From Bacillota bacterium (GTDB lineage Bacteria > Bacillota > Clostridia > Lachnospirales > Lachnospiraceae), in contig JAGFXQ010000065.1 of assembly GCA_017861355.1 (NCBI GenBank), positions 1-13,089 of the forward strand: a stretch of DNA of 13,089 nucleotides, written 5' to 3'. Below the pieces are notes generated by a model. That model was given only the letters and a program-made list of their open reading frames with translations. It made no database searches and was not told the DNA's origin. Below, one piece after another: positions 6,391-13,089 of the stretch. A program made the translations under genes and the position numbers. Position 1 is the stretch's first letter, and the number at the start of each line of letters is the position of its first letter.

Positions 6391-8076
6391 ATGTCATCAA
6401 AGAGCAAAAGTAATCATTTTCTGGTACAAGGAAGCATATTGGCGGTTGCCTCTATTCTGGTACGTGTCATTGGATTGTTATACCGAATCCCGATGGTACG
6501 GATCATCGGAAAAGAGGGAATGGGACTATATACAAATGCCTTTGAGGTATATAATATCGCTTTAATTCTTTCCTCCTATAGTATCCCATTGGCAGTATCG
6601 AAGCTGGTGGCGGTAAGACGAATTAATAAAGAACATCGTAACTCCTATCGGATTTTTCTGAGTGCAATGATGTTTGCGATCGTGGTTGGACTGATTGCAT
6701 CTCTGTTAGTGTTCTTTGGTGCAAATCTGCTGGCTCATTTACTGTTCGACAGCCCGGATACTACCTTACCATTGCAGGTGCTGGCTCCGACGATCTTTGT
6801 ATTCTCGGTTATGGGAGTACTCAGAGGCTTCTATCAAGGCAAGAATACGATGATTCCTACCGCGGTATCCCAGGTATTGGAACAGATTATCAATGCAATT
6901 GTCAGCGTTGCTGCTTCCTGGATCTTGATCAGGAATAACAGTGCAGCTCCGAATATGTCTGCATATGGCGCGGCAGGTGGTACTTTGGGTACCTTTATCG
7001 GAGCTTGTGTTGCTTTACTATTCCTGTTATTTGTATTTGTAATCTATAAACCGGTATTGAATAAGCAGATGCGTCACGACACGACAGAACACCGGGAGAC
7101 CTATCCTGAATTATTTAAGCTTCTGGCGTTGACGATTGCTCCTATTATCTTAAGTCAGACAGTATATCAGATTAGTGGTCTGATTGACAGCTCTCTGTTC
7201 GGGCACATTATGAATGGAAAGACCATTGCACCCTTTGATCTGCCGGTTTTAATCAGAGAAGGTGCTGTTGCCGGTCAGCAATATATTGAGAAGTTTCGTA
7301 ATACCTTAATCGGTATCTATAGCGGTGAATATCGCCTGCTGACGAATGTTCCGGTGGCGATAGCTACTGCAGTCGGAGCCGCAATTGTAACTACGGTTAC
7401 TGCGGATATGACCAGAGGATGGATCGATTCCATCCGCCATAAGGTGCATGCTGCTGTCAAGTTCAATATGGTGATAGCTATTCCAGCCGCTGTCGGTATG
7501 GGAGTTCTGGCAGCACCGTTCATGACACTGATTTTCGGCGATAACTTTCAACTTTCCGCGAACCTGATGATGCTTGGCTCCATCTCAATCGTGTTTTATG
7601 CCTACTCAACAGTGTCAACAGCGATACTGCAGGGCATCAACCGAATGAGAATGCCGGTAATTCACTCGGCGATTTCCTTAGGAGTTCATATTATTATTGT
7701 TTTTCTATTGCTTTATTTCACCCCGCTGAGTACTTATGCTTTGGTGATCGGTAATGTTACCTTTCCAATGGTGGTAAGTATCCTGAACTGGATCGCGATT
7801 GCCCGATATCTGGATTATCAGCAGGAGGTAGTAAAAACCTTCGTCATACCGGCGGTAAGTGCAGGTCTGATGGGTGTTGTCACCTTCTTTGCTTACCAGG
7901 GATTGATGCTCTGGGTTGGTAATATGATCCTAGCGACATTAGCATCGTTCGTGATCGCTCTGTTGATTTATTTCTCATTGCTGATCTTTATGAAGGGAAT
8001 CAGTGAAGAAGAATTAGGCTTTATCCCGAAGAGCGGAGCAATTATCCGGGTTCTTAAAAAGCTACATCTACTATAA
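6391..8076 (+). CDS. MOP-superfamily polysaccharide/lipid II flippase (YtgP/SpoVB type)
   Basis: This is a polytopic membrane protein of 561 residues from the polysaccharide transport branch of the MOP flippase superfamily. Members move undecaprenyl-linked sugars across the membrane: Bacillus YtgP (MurJ) flips lipid II, and SpoVB acts in spore cortex synthesis. Hydrophobic segments run along almost the whole length, consistent with about 14 spans. The LRGFYQGKNTMIPTAVSQVLEQI block closely resembles YtgP, as does the N-terminal RVIGLLYRIPMVRIIGKEG. I cannot decide between a YtgP and a SpoVB role from sequence alone. The frame is open from 6349, but ATG 6391 is chosen because AAGGAG (6378-6383) lies 7 nt before it. 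It is the last gene before the terminator at 8099-8148. The 123-nt gap upstream shows no convincing promoter. Confidence 0.9.
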   Translation: MSSKSKSNHFLVQGSILAVASILVRVIGLLYRIPMVRIIGKEGMGLYTNAFEVYNIALILSSYSIPLAVSKLVAVRRINKEHRNSYRIFLSAMMFAIVVGLIASLLVFFGANLLAHLLFDSPDTTLPLQVLAPTIFVFSVMGVLRGFYQGKNTMIPTAVSQVLEQIINAIVSVAASWILIRNNSAAPNMSAYGAAGGTLGTFIGACVALLFLLFVFVIYKPVLNKQMRHDTTEHRETYPELFKLLALTIAPIILSQTVYQISGLIDSSLFGHIMNGKTIAPFDLPVLIREGAVAGQQYIEKFRNTLIGIYSGEYRLLTNVPVAIATAVGAAIVTTVTADMTRGWIDSIRHKVHAAVKFNMVIAIPAAVGMGVLAAPFMTLIFGDNFQLSANLMMLGSISIVFYAYSTVSTAILQGINRMRMPVIHSAISLGVHIIIVFLLLYFTPLSTYALVIGNVTFPMVVSILNWIAIARYLDYQQEVVKTFVIPAVSAGLMGVVTFFAYQGLMLWVGNMILATLASFVIALLIYFSLLIFMKGISEEELGFIPKSGAIIRVLKKLHLL

Positions 8077-8098
8077 ATAACTATAATAAAATAACTAT

Positions 8099-8148
8099 GC
8101 GGAGTCGTATTTCATTGTGTCAATACAGTGAAATTGACTTCGCTTTTT
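8099..8148 (+). terminator. Intrinsic terminator after the flippase gene
   Basis: GCGGAGTC (8099-8106) pairs with GACTTCGC (8136-8143), with one G-T wobble. A small internal loop separates this from an upper stem, TTTCATTGT (8110-8118) with ACAGTGAAA (8125-8133), closed by a 6-nt loop. Five T residues follow at 8144-8148. It lies 22 nt after the flippase stop codon and marks the end of the yqfC-to-flippase transcription unit. Confidence 0.9.
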
Positions 8149-8176
8149 GAATCAATACTTACTATAATTGTATAAG
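8147..8176 (+). promoter_or_regulatory. Candidate promoter for the BofC-like gene
   Basis: TTGAAT (8147-8152), an 18-nt spacer and TATAAG (8171-8176) form a reasonable sigma-A-like promoter. A second -10-like TATAAT at 8163-8168 has no good -35 partner at 17 nt. TGAATC (8148-8153) also resembles the -35 of forespore sigma factors, but a matching CAT-type -10 is not clear. The site directly follows the terminator, so a fresh promoter is expected here. Confidence 0.4.
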
Positions 8177-8219
8177 CATGTAAATTATGGAGATAATAAT
8201 GCCAAAGGAGTGTTTTCGT

Positions 8220-8885
8220 ATGAAACTGAAAAAGGCATTAATTTATCTCGGGAGCTTTGTAGTGTTAAGCGTCATGTTTAGTGTCTGCTATTACATGAGC
8301 TATTTACATGCACTAAATAATTTTAATCAAAGAGCCATTGAGCGCAAAGAGCAATTACTGGCCCTTACTCAGATGGCGGAACCTACACCGATTCCAGACG
8401 AGAACGATTCGCAAACAGAGTCGGTAAATGAGAAGAATGAACTGATTGTATTACCCACAACAAAATATATCCTGGAGATCTTTAATATGAAATCCAATAC
8501 CACAGAGACTCAGGAATTGAACCCTCCTGCTTATCTAGTTGGGCTTACACGTGAGCAGATAGACGAATATTTGGCAACCTATATGAGTGATTTGCCGTTA
8601 TCGGAATATAATAAAGGGTTAATTTCCTTTGAATTGGAACGATTCTCAGACAAAGAGATCGCTATTAAGAAAACATATAATGAGGATTTTGTCCCCTTCC
8701 GTTTCTATGTGGTTGTAAAGGATGGGTATGTGGTTGTATTTAACAGCGATCTGAAGAGTGTATACAGCTATACTCATATTTTAGCTTCAGGATTACCAGA
8801 GGAGGATCGCATCGCATTAAGTCAGGGAATCTATGTGAACAGTCTTGAGGAGTTATACTCCTTATTGGAGAGCTATTCCAGTTAG
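8220..8885 (+). CDS. Single-pass membrane protein with possible BofC-like C-terminal domain
   Basis: This 221-residue protein has a basic start (MKLKKALIY) and one hydrophobic span at about residues 5-26, followed by an extracytoplasmic region. A polar linker rich in Pro, Glu and Ser covers about 52-75. Then comes a folded-looking region with GLTREQIDEYLATYM, a beta-strand pattern in FRFYVVVKDGYVVVF, and a closing GIYVNSLEELYSLLESY helix. That last half recalls the C-terminal domain of BofC, the forespore protein that restrains SpoIVB proteolysis in the sigma-K checkpoint. The match is from memory of the pattern and is tentative. ATG 8220 is chosen because AAAGGAG (8204-8210) lies 9 nt before it; the frame is open back to 8187. 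The gene appears monocistronic: a terminator lies before it and a strong promoter after it. Confidence 0.8.
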   Translation: MKLKKALIYLGSFVVLSVMFSVCYYMSYLHALNNFNQRAIERKEQLLALTQMAEPTPIPDENDSQTESVNEKNELIVLPTTKYILEIFNMKSNTTETQELNPPAYLVGLTREQIDEYLATYMSDLPLSEYNKGLISFELERFSDKEIAIKKTYNEDFVPFRFYVVVKDGYVVVFNSDLKSVYSYTHILASGLPEEDRIALSQGIYVNSLEELYSLLESYSS

Positions 8886-8994
8886 ACAAAAAAAGATAGG
8901 TTAAGAAATCGGATGATTAGCACAAAAATCATTGAATTATCTATATACAACAGGAACCGATAAATCGATTCACAGTCATGAATAAAAGAAAAGC

Positions 8995-9023
8995 TTGAAA
9001 TAATGCCTCGGTTAAAATATAAT
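8995..9023 (+). promoter_or_regulatory. Strong sigma-A-type promoter
   Basis: TTGAAA (8995-9000), an exact 17-nt spacer and TATAAT (9018-9023) match the housekeeping consensus at 11 of 12 positions, the clearest promoter in the window. Transcription would start near 9030 and give a leader of about 50 nt before the GTG start at 9082. It probably drives the flavoprotein gene and perhaps the next one. Confidence 0.75.
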
Positions 9024-9081
9024 GAAACAAATATAAATGTATAAAAATTGAGTAATTTGTTCATTATGGGAGGCTGCCAGT

Positions 9082-10323
9082 GTGGAGTATGATGTAATCA
9101 TCGTTGGTGCCGGAGCTTCCGGCTTGGTAGCGGCAATTGCTGCTGCAAGACAAGGAAGTTCGGTGCTTGTGATAGATCGCAAGGAAAAAGCCGGAAAGAA
9201 AATATTAGCAACCGGGAACGGAAAGTGCAATTACACGAACCGGGTTCAGACCACGGATTGCTATCGATCAGATGACAGCGCATTTGCTAGGAAGGTGCTG
9301 TCTTGTTTTGACGTCAATCAAACCCTCAAGTTCTTTGAAGAGTTAGGCATCTACCCAAAAGAACGTGAGGGTTATTATTATCCCAATTCAGAACAGGCGA
9401 CCAGTGTAGTTCAAGTGCTAATCATGGAAGGAACACGGTTGGGAGTGGAATATCATTATTCAGAAGCGGTATTGGAAGTGATGGAACCACATTACACAAT
9501 CATTACGGAGAGTACAGAAGATAAGAGACGCCACAATTACCACAGTGAGAAGCTTATTCTGGCTGCTGGCGGATGTGCATCACCTTCCCTTGGTTCTGAC
9601 GGCAGTGGTTATCAACTGGCAACCAGCCTTGGACATTCACTGATTAAGCCTTTACCGGCTTTGGTTCAGTTGAAATCTCCGGATAAGTATTGTAAGACAG
9701 TCTCCGGAGTCAGAACAATCGCTGTCGTTACAGCTTTTGCTGACCAAAAACCAATTGCGAAGGAGGAGGGTGAGATCATTTTCACGGATTATGGCATCTC
9801 CGGTATCCCAATCCTTCAGATCAGCCGTTTTCTGTCAAAAGCACTGGATCAAGGTAGAAACTGTCATCTTGAGATTGATTTCATGAAGGATTTGACCCCG
9901 GATCAGCTATCGGAGCTACTTGATAAAAGATTGCAGCATTACCCGAATCAGACCTTGGAAGAAAATATGGTCGGACTCTTTAATCATAAACTTAATTATA
10001 TAATAATCAAGGAAGCGAAGCTTGATCCCTTCCTGCCGAGCAAACGGATCAATGCTTCGGAAGTCTCGAAGCTGGTAAAACAGATCAAACAGCTTAAGCT
10101 GACGATTAACGGAACCAATTCCTTTGAGAATGCTCAGGTCTGTTGTGGTGGTGTGAATACGAAAGAGGTTGAACCATCTACAATGGAATCGAAGAAAAAT
10201 AAGGATTTATATCTGGTCGGAGAACTTCTGGATGTAGATGGTACCTGTGGAGGATACAATCTTCAATGGGCTTGGAGTTCCGGATATCAGGCCGGTACTG
10301 CGGCAGGAAAATTAAATAAATAA
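9082..10323 (+). CDS. HI0933-family NAD(P)/FAD-dependent oxidoreductase
   Basis: This flavoprotein of 413 residues belongs to the HI0933/YhiN family (COG2081). Its physiological substrate is generally unknown, although some relatives in gut Firmicutes have been linked to reductive metabolism of small molecules. The FAD-binding Rossmann motif GAGASG is at residues 9-14. The family's KILATGNGKCNYTN block follows at about 40-53, then LAAGGCASPSLGSDGSGY, and a GGV turn. The C-terminal signature is LDVDGTCGGYNLQWAWSSGY. The full length is present. The start codon is GTG, chosen because GGGAGG (9068-9073) lies 8 nt before it and the Rossmann strand begins immediately after. It is followed 63 nt later by a second, unrelated flavoprotein gene. 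The family is certain; the reaction is not. Confidence 0.93.
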   Translation: MEYDVIIVGAGASGLVAAIAAARQGSSVLVIDRKEKAGKKILATGNGKCNYTNRVQTTDCYRSDDSAFARKVLSCFDVNQTLKFFEELGIYPKEREGYYYPNSEQATSVVQVLIMEGTRLGVEYHYSEAVLEVMEPHYTIITESTEDKRRHNYHSEKLILAAGGCASPSLGSDGSGYQLATSLGHSLIKPLPALVQLKSPDKYCKTVSGVRTIAVVTAFADQKPIAKEEGEIIFTDYGISGIPILQISRFLSKALDQGRNCHLEIDFMKDLTPDQLSELLDKRLQHYPNQTLEENMVGLFNHKLNYIIIKEAKLDPFLPSKRINASEVSKLVKQIKQLKLTINGTNSFENAQVCCGGVNTKEVEPSTMESKKNKDLYLVGELLDVDGTCGGYNLQWAWSSGYQAGTAAGKLNK

Positions 10324-10386
10324 TATGAAATAAATATTGAAGAACATGAAACTAATTTGGATAACACATGAAAATAAGGTGTAAAT

Positions 10387-11985
10387 ATGATCAGAATAAC
10401 ACAATTGAAGCTTTCAATCCGGCATACCGAAGAGGAGCTGGTGGGTGCAATAGCCAAAGCATTGAAACTACCACCTCAGAGAATTATAGATTATACAATT
10501 CATAAGAAATCCATTGATGCCAGGAAGAATGAAATTAAATATATCTATACAATAGACACTACGGTTTCTATGAAACAAAAGGACACAGAAGATGCTATTG
10601 TGAAGCAGTGTCATAATGAAAATGTGACAATCGCTAAGATAGAGCACTATCATTTTGTTCCGAGCGGTGAGCAGAAGCTTAAAATTCGGCCAGTCATTGT
10701 GGGAACAGGACCGGCAGGATTATTTACCGCTTATCTCTTAGCTAAGAACGGATATCAACCCTTGGTTCTGGAGAGGGGTTATGAGGTTCGAAAAAGGGTA
10801 GAGGCCGTGGAACATTTCTGGAACACCAATGAGTTGAATCCGGAATGTAATGTACAATTTGGTGAAGGCGGTGCGGGTACCTTCTCGGATGGTAAGCTGA
10901 ATACTTTGGTTAAGGATGCGAACAATCGATATCGCCTGGTTATGGAGACTTTTGTACAATTCGGAGCTCCCTCGGATATACTTTATCTGAACAAACCGCA
11001 TATCGGGACCGATCAACTGCGTAATGTTGTTGAGAACATGCGTCATGAGATTATCCGACTGGGTGGAGAAGTAAGATTTGGTGCTGCATTAACAGATCTG
11101 GCGATTGAGAATAATAGATTAACCGCGATTGAGATTAGTCACAAGGAAGTGATACCCTGTGAGCAGCTGGTCACAGCAATTGGTCATAGTGCCAGAGATA
11201 CCTTTGAGATGTTAGAGCGGCGAGGTCTTCATCTGACAGCAAAAGCTTTTGCCATAGGCTTGCGAATTGAACACAGCCAAAGTATGATCAGTAAGTCCCA
11301 ATACGGGGAGGATTACATCCATCTTCCGGCAGCTGATTATAAGCTTACACATCAGACGAGCTCAGGACGGGGTGTCTACTCCTTCTGTATGTGCCCGGGT
11401 GGCTTTGTGGTCAATGCCTCCTCGGAATCGGGACGAATTGCGGTAAATGGAATGAGTAATTATAATCGGGATGAGAAGAATGCCAACAGTGCGATTGTAG
11501 TTACTGTGCAGCCAGGGGATTTTGGCGCTACGGATCCTTTAAGCGGAATAGCATTTCAGAGGAAGCTGGAACAAGCTGCATATCAGGCGGGAAGAGGTCT
11601 GGTTCCGGTGCAATTGTTTGGTGATTTGCTATCGAATAGGGACAGCGTTACCCTTGGAAAGGTTACTCCGAATGTCAAGGGAGAATATCGGCTGACCAAT
11701 CTGAATGAATGCCTCCCTCCAGAGATCATGGACTCGGTAAAGGAAGGAATTCTGGCGTTTGACCGTAAAATCAAAGGCTTTGGCAGTGAAGAAGCAGTAC
11801 TTGCAGGTGTGGAAAGCAGAACCTCTTCGCCAGTAAGAATTGTAAGGGATGACAGCTTTGAAGCGAATATCCATGGCATCTATCCGTGTGGGGAAGGTGC
11901 TGGTTATGCAGGTGGAATCACATCAGCTGCAATCGATGGGATTAAAGTATTCGAAGCAATCGCACAAAAGTATAGTCCGTTATAA
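10387..11985 (+). CDS. COG2509-type FAD-dependent dehydrogenase
   Basis: This is a flavoprotein of 532 residues from the uncharacterised FAD-dependent dehydrogenase family COG2509, probably cytoplasmic. An N-terminal domain of about 95 residues without a flavin motif comes first. The dinucleotide-binding strand IVGTGPAG is at about residues 104-111, and the family motifs NVQFGEGGAGTFSDGKL and VTAIGHSARDTF follow. YSFCMCPGG with C334 and C336 comes next, and the C-terminal FAD signature GIYPCGEGAGYAGGI closes the protein. All the usual blocks are intact. AAGGTG (10376-10381) lies 5 nt before the ATG. The 63-nt gap after the HI0933-family gene has only a poor promoter match (TTGAAG at 10337, GATAAC at 10360), so co-transcription is likely. 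The CxC pair could be redox active, but that is inference. Substrate unknown. Confidence 0.92.
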   Translation: MIRITQLKLSIRHTEEELVGAIAKALKLPPQRIIDYTIHKKSIDARKNEIKYIYTIDTTVSMKQKDTEDAIVKQCHNENVTIAKIEHYHFVPSGEQKLKIRPVIVGTGPAGLFTAYLLAKNGYQPLVLERGYEVRKRVEAVEHFWNTNELNPECNVQFGEGGAGTFSDGKLNTLVKDANNRYRLVMETFVQFGAPSDILYLNKPHIGTDQLRNVVENMRHEIIRLGGEVRFGAALTDLAIENNRLTAIEISHKEVIPCEQLVTAIGHSARDTFEMLERRGLHLTAKAFAIGLRIEHSQSMISKSQYGEDYIHLPAADYKLTHQTSSGRGVYSFCMCPGGFVVNASSESGRIAVNGMSNYNRDEKNANSAIVVTVQPGDFGATDPLSGIAFQRKLEQAAYQAGRGLVPVQLFGDLLSNRDSVTLGKVTPNVKGEYRLTNLNECLPPEIMDSVKEGILAFDRKIKGFGSEEAVLAGVESRTSSPVRIVRDDSFEANIHGIYPCGEGAGYAGGITSAAIDGIKVFEAIAQKYSPL

Positions 11986-12025
11986 TATAATTGCTTAATA
12001 CGGAATGTATATTAAAATACACATG

Positions 12026-12054
12026 TTATCTTGATTTTGATAGGATATTATAAT
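12026..12054 (+). promoter_or_regulatory. Candidate promoter for proB
   Basis: A perfect -10 element TATAAT (12049-12054) has only a weak -35, TTATCT (12026-12031), at 17 nt; the better looking TTGATT (12031-12036) is too close at 12 nt. The resulting leader of about 75 nt is too short for a T-box or similar riboswitch, and I see no such structure in it. Confidence 0.35.
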
Positions 12055-12137
12055 TAAACATCCAATGTACCTAGATAGAGTTGGGTTGAATACACATACA
12101 ACATACGAAAGTTAGGATGGATAGGGAGGTTACAGAA

Positions 12138-12995
12138 ATGCAGGGAAGAGAGCTATTAAAGAATAAAAAAAGAATTGTAATTAAGATTGGATCATCGTCA
12201 TTAACACATCCGGAGACCGGAAGTCTTAATCTGGAGAAGATGGAACGGCTGATCCGAATTCTTACCGATCTACACAATCAGGGTAAAGATGTCGTACTGG
12301 TAACCTCCGGTGCTATCGCAGTGGGAAGAAAAGCTTTGGGGATACAGGAACGACCCACCATGAGATCCATAAAACAAGCTTGTGCCGCTGTTGGGCAGGC
12401 AAGCCTTATGATGGTATATCAGAAGCTGTTCGCAGAATATAATCAGATTACTGCGCAGATCTTAATGACCAAGTATACCATGATTAACGATATCAGCCGC
12501 ACCAATGCAAAGAATACCTTTGAAGAGCTTTTTGCCATGGGAGTAATTCCGGTGGTAAATGAGAACGATACGGTATCTACAGAGGAGCTCGATCTTGACT
12601 TTGGTGATAATGATACCTTATCCGCCATTGTAACTGCATTGGTAGAAGGAGATTTATTAATTCTACTTTCGGACATCGACGGACTCTATACCGACGACCC
12701 GCATACCAATCAGGATGCCAAGCTGATTCCCTGTGTAACTGAGATCAATGAAGAGCTGAGTAACATGGCAAAATCCTCCACCAGTTCGGTAGGAACCGGA
12801 GGAATGGCTACGAAGGTGTCTGCAGCAAAGATTGCAACAGCTTCCGGTGCGGATATGGTAATCACCAATGGCGAGGATGTTCGGAATATTCATTACATTA
12901 TGGAGGGAGATGAGGTTGGAACTCTGTTTCAATCCTGTCAGAAGGATAACTTTAATATAATGGATTATATCGTCTCAAAACAGTATCAAAGATAG
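12138..12995 (+). CDS. proB: Glutamate 5-kinase, short form without PUA domain
   Basis: This enzyme phosphorylates L-glutamate to glutamyl 5-phosphate, the first step of proline synthesis, in the cytoplasm. The amino acid kinase fold is complete: VIKIGSSSLT near the N-terminus, TSGAIAVG around residues 56-63, VNENDTV around 140-146, LDFGDNDTLSAIV, LLSDIDGLYTDDP, and the nucleotide-site loop GTGGMATK at 219-226. The protein has 285 residues and ends soon after the kinase domain. It therefore lacks the C-terminal PUA domain found in the roughly 370-residue enzymes of E. coli and Bacillus. The frame is open from 12117, but ATG 12138 follows AGGGAGG (12123-12129) by 8 nt and is preferred. The glutamyl phosphate reductase gene proA is not visible in the last 94 nt, where I see no gene start, and may follow beyond the edge. 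Confidence 0.95.
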   Translation: MQGRELLKNKKRIVIKIGSSSLTHPETGSLNLEKMERLIRILTDLHNQGKDVVLVTSGAIAVGRKALGIQERPTMRSIKQACAAVGQASLMMVYQKLFAEYNQITAQILMTKYTMINDISRTNAKNTFEELFAMGVIPVVNENDTVSTEELDLDFGDNDTLSAIVTALVEGDLLILLSDIDGLYTDDPHTNQDAKLIPCVTEINEELSNMAKSSTSSVGTGGMATKVSAAKIATASGADMVITNGEDVRNIHYIMEGDEVGTLFQSCQKDNFNIMDYIVSKQYQR

Positions 12996-13089
12996 TCGCA
13001 AAGGAAAGAAGATATCATCTAAAATAGAATAATTTTAAAATAATAATGATGAATTTCGATGTAAACAGATTAAAGTAAGTAATAGAAAG

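Noticed and set aside
8913..8932. Inverted repeat ATGATT/AATCAT after the BofC-like gene, considered as a terminator.
   Set aside because: Only six A/T-rich pairs with an 8-nt loop and no T-run; expected by chance in AT-rich DNA.
10738..11046. A 102-codon minus-strand frame within the COG2509 gene.
   Set aside because: It lies wholly within a conserved coding region on the other strand and shows no family motif.
12005..12024. Imperfect palindrome ATGTATATT/AATACACAT upstream of proB, considered as an operator or terminator.
   Set aside because: One mismatch, almost all A/T pairs, a very tight loop and no T-run; too weak to call.
12055..12137. A T-box or other riboswitch controlling proB.
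   Set aside because: The leader is only about 75 nt after the best -10 and has no T-box sequence, specifier stem or terminator/antiterminator pair.
12996..13089. Start of proA or another gene at the right edge.
   Set aside because: The last 94 nt are AT-rich with no ribosome binding site followed by an open frame; nothing can be called.

Overview
This window looks like chromosomal DNA from an endospore-forming, low-to-moderate GC Firmicute. The best guess is a member of the Lachnospiraceae (Lachnoclostridium/Anaerocolumna-like). The evidence is the YqfC/YqfD sporulation pair, the Bacillota-type order yqfC-yqfD-phoH-HD protein-ybeY, AT-rich intergenic DNA, purine-rich Shine-Dalgarno sequences before most genes, and the protein sequences themselves. 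The assignment is by recognition, not by a search. All recognised genes lie on the + strand, and most of the window is ordinary core-genome material.

Positions 1-431 hold no convincing gene. They contain a small hairpin with a GCGAAGC tip (11-37), four tandem imperfect palindromes (42-211), a long intrinsic terminator (236-302) that probably ends an upstream transcript, and a weakly supported promoter zone before yqfC.

Positions 432-8148 look like one long transcription unit. It comprises yqfC, yqfD, phoH (overlapping yqfD), a short membrane HD-domain protein in the yqfF/pgpH slot (overlapping phoH), ybeY (rRNA maturation), a DUF3048/YerB-like lipoprotein and a MOP-superfamily flippase of the YtgP/SpoVB type. 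It closes with a strong terminator. The themes are sporulation, RNA metabolism and cell envelope.

Positions 8149-8885 carry a single-pass membrane protein with a possible BofC-like C-terminal domain. Positions 8995-11985 begin with the best sigma-A promoter in the window and encode two unrelated FAD-dependent oxidoreductases, one of the HI0933 family and one of the COG2509 family. Positions 12138-12995 encode a short glutamate 5-kinase (proB, proline synthesis). Its usual partner proA is not visible and could lie beyond the right edge.

The two observations most worth following are the palindrome array at the left edge, which no gene explains, and the HD-domain protein. The latter has kept its place in the operon, but it lacks the extracellular domain and several metal-ligand residues of canonical c-di-AMP phosphodiesterases. 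I see no clear new defence, mobile or biosynthetic system, and no rRNA, tRNA, CRISPR array or insertion sequence.
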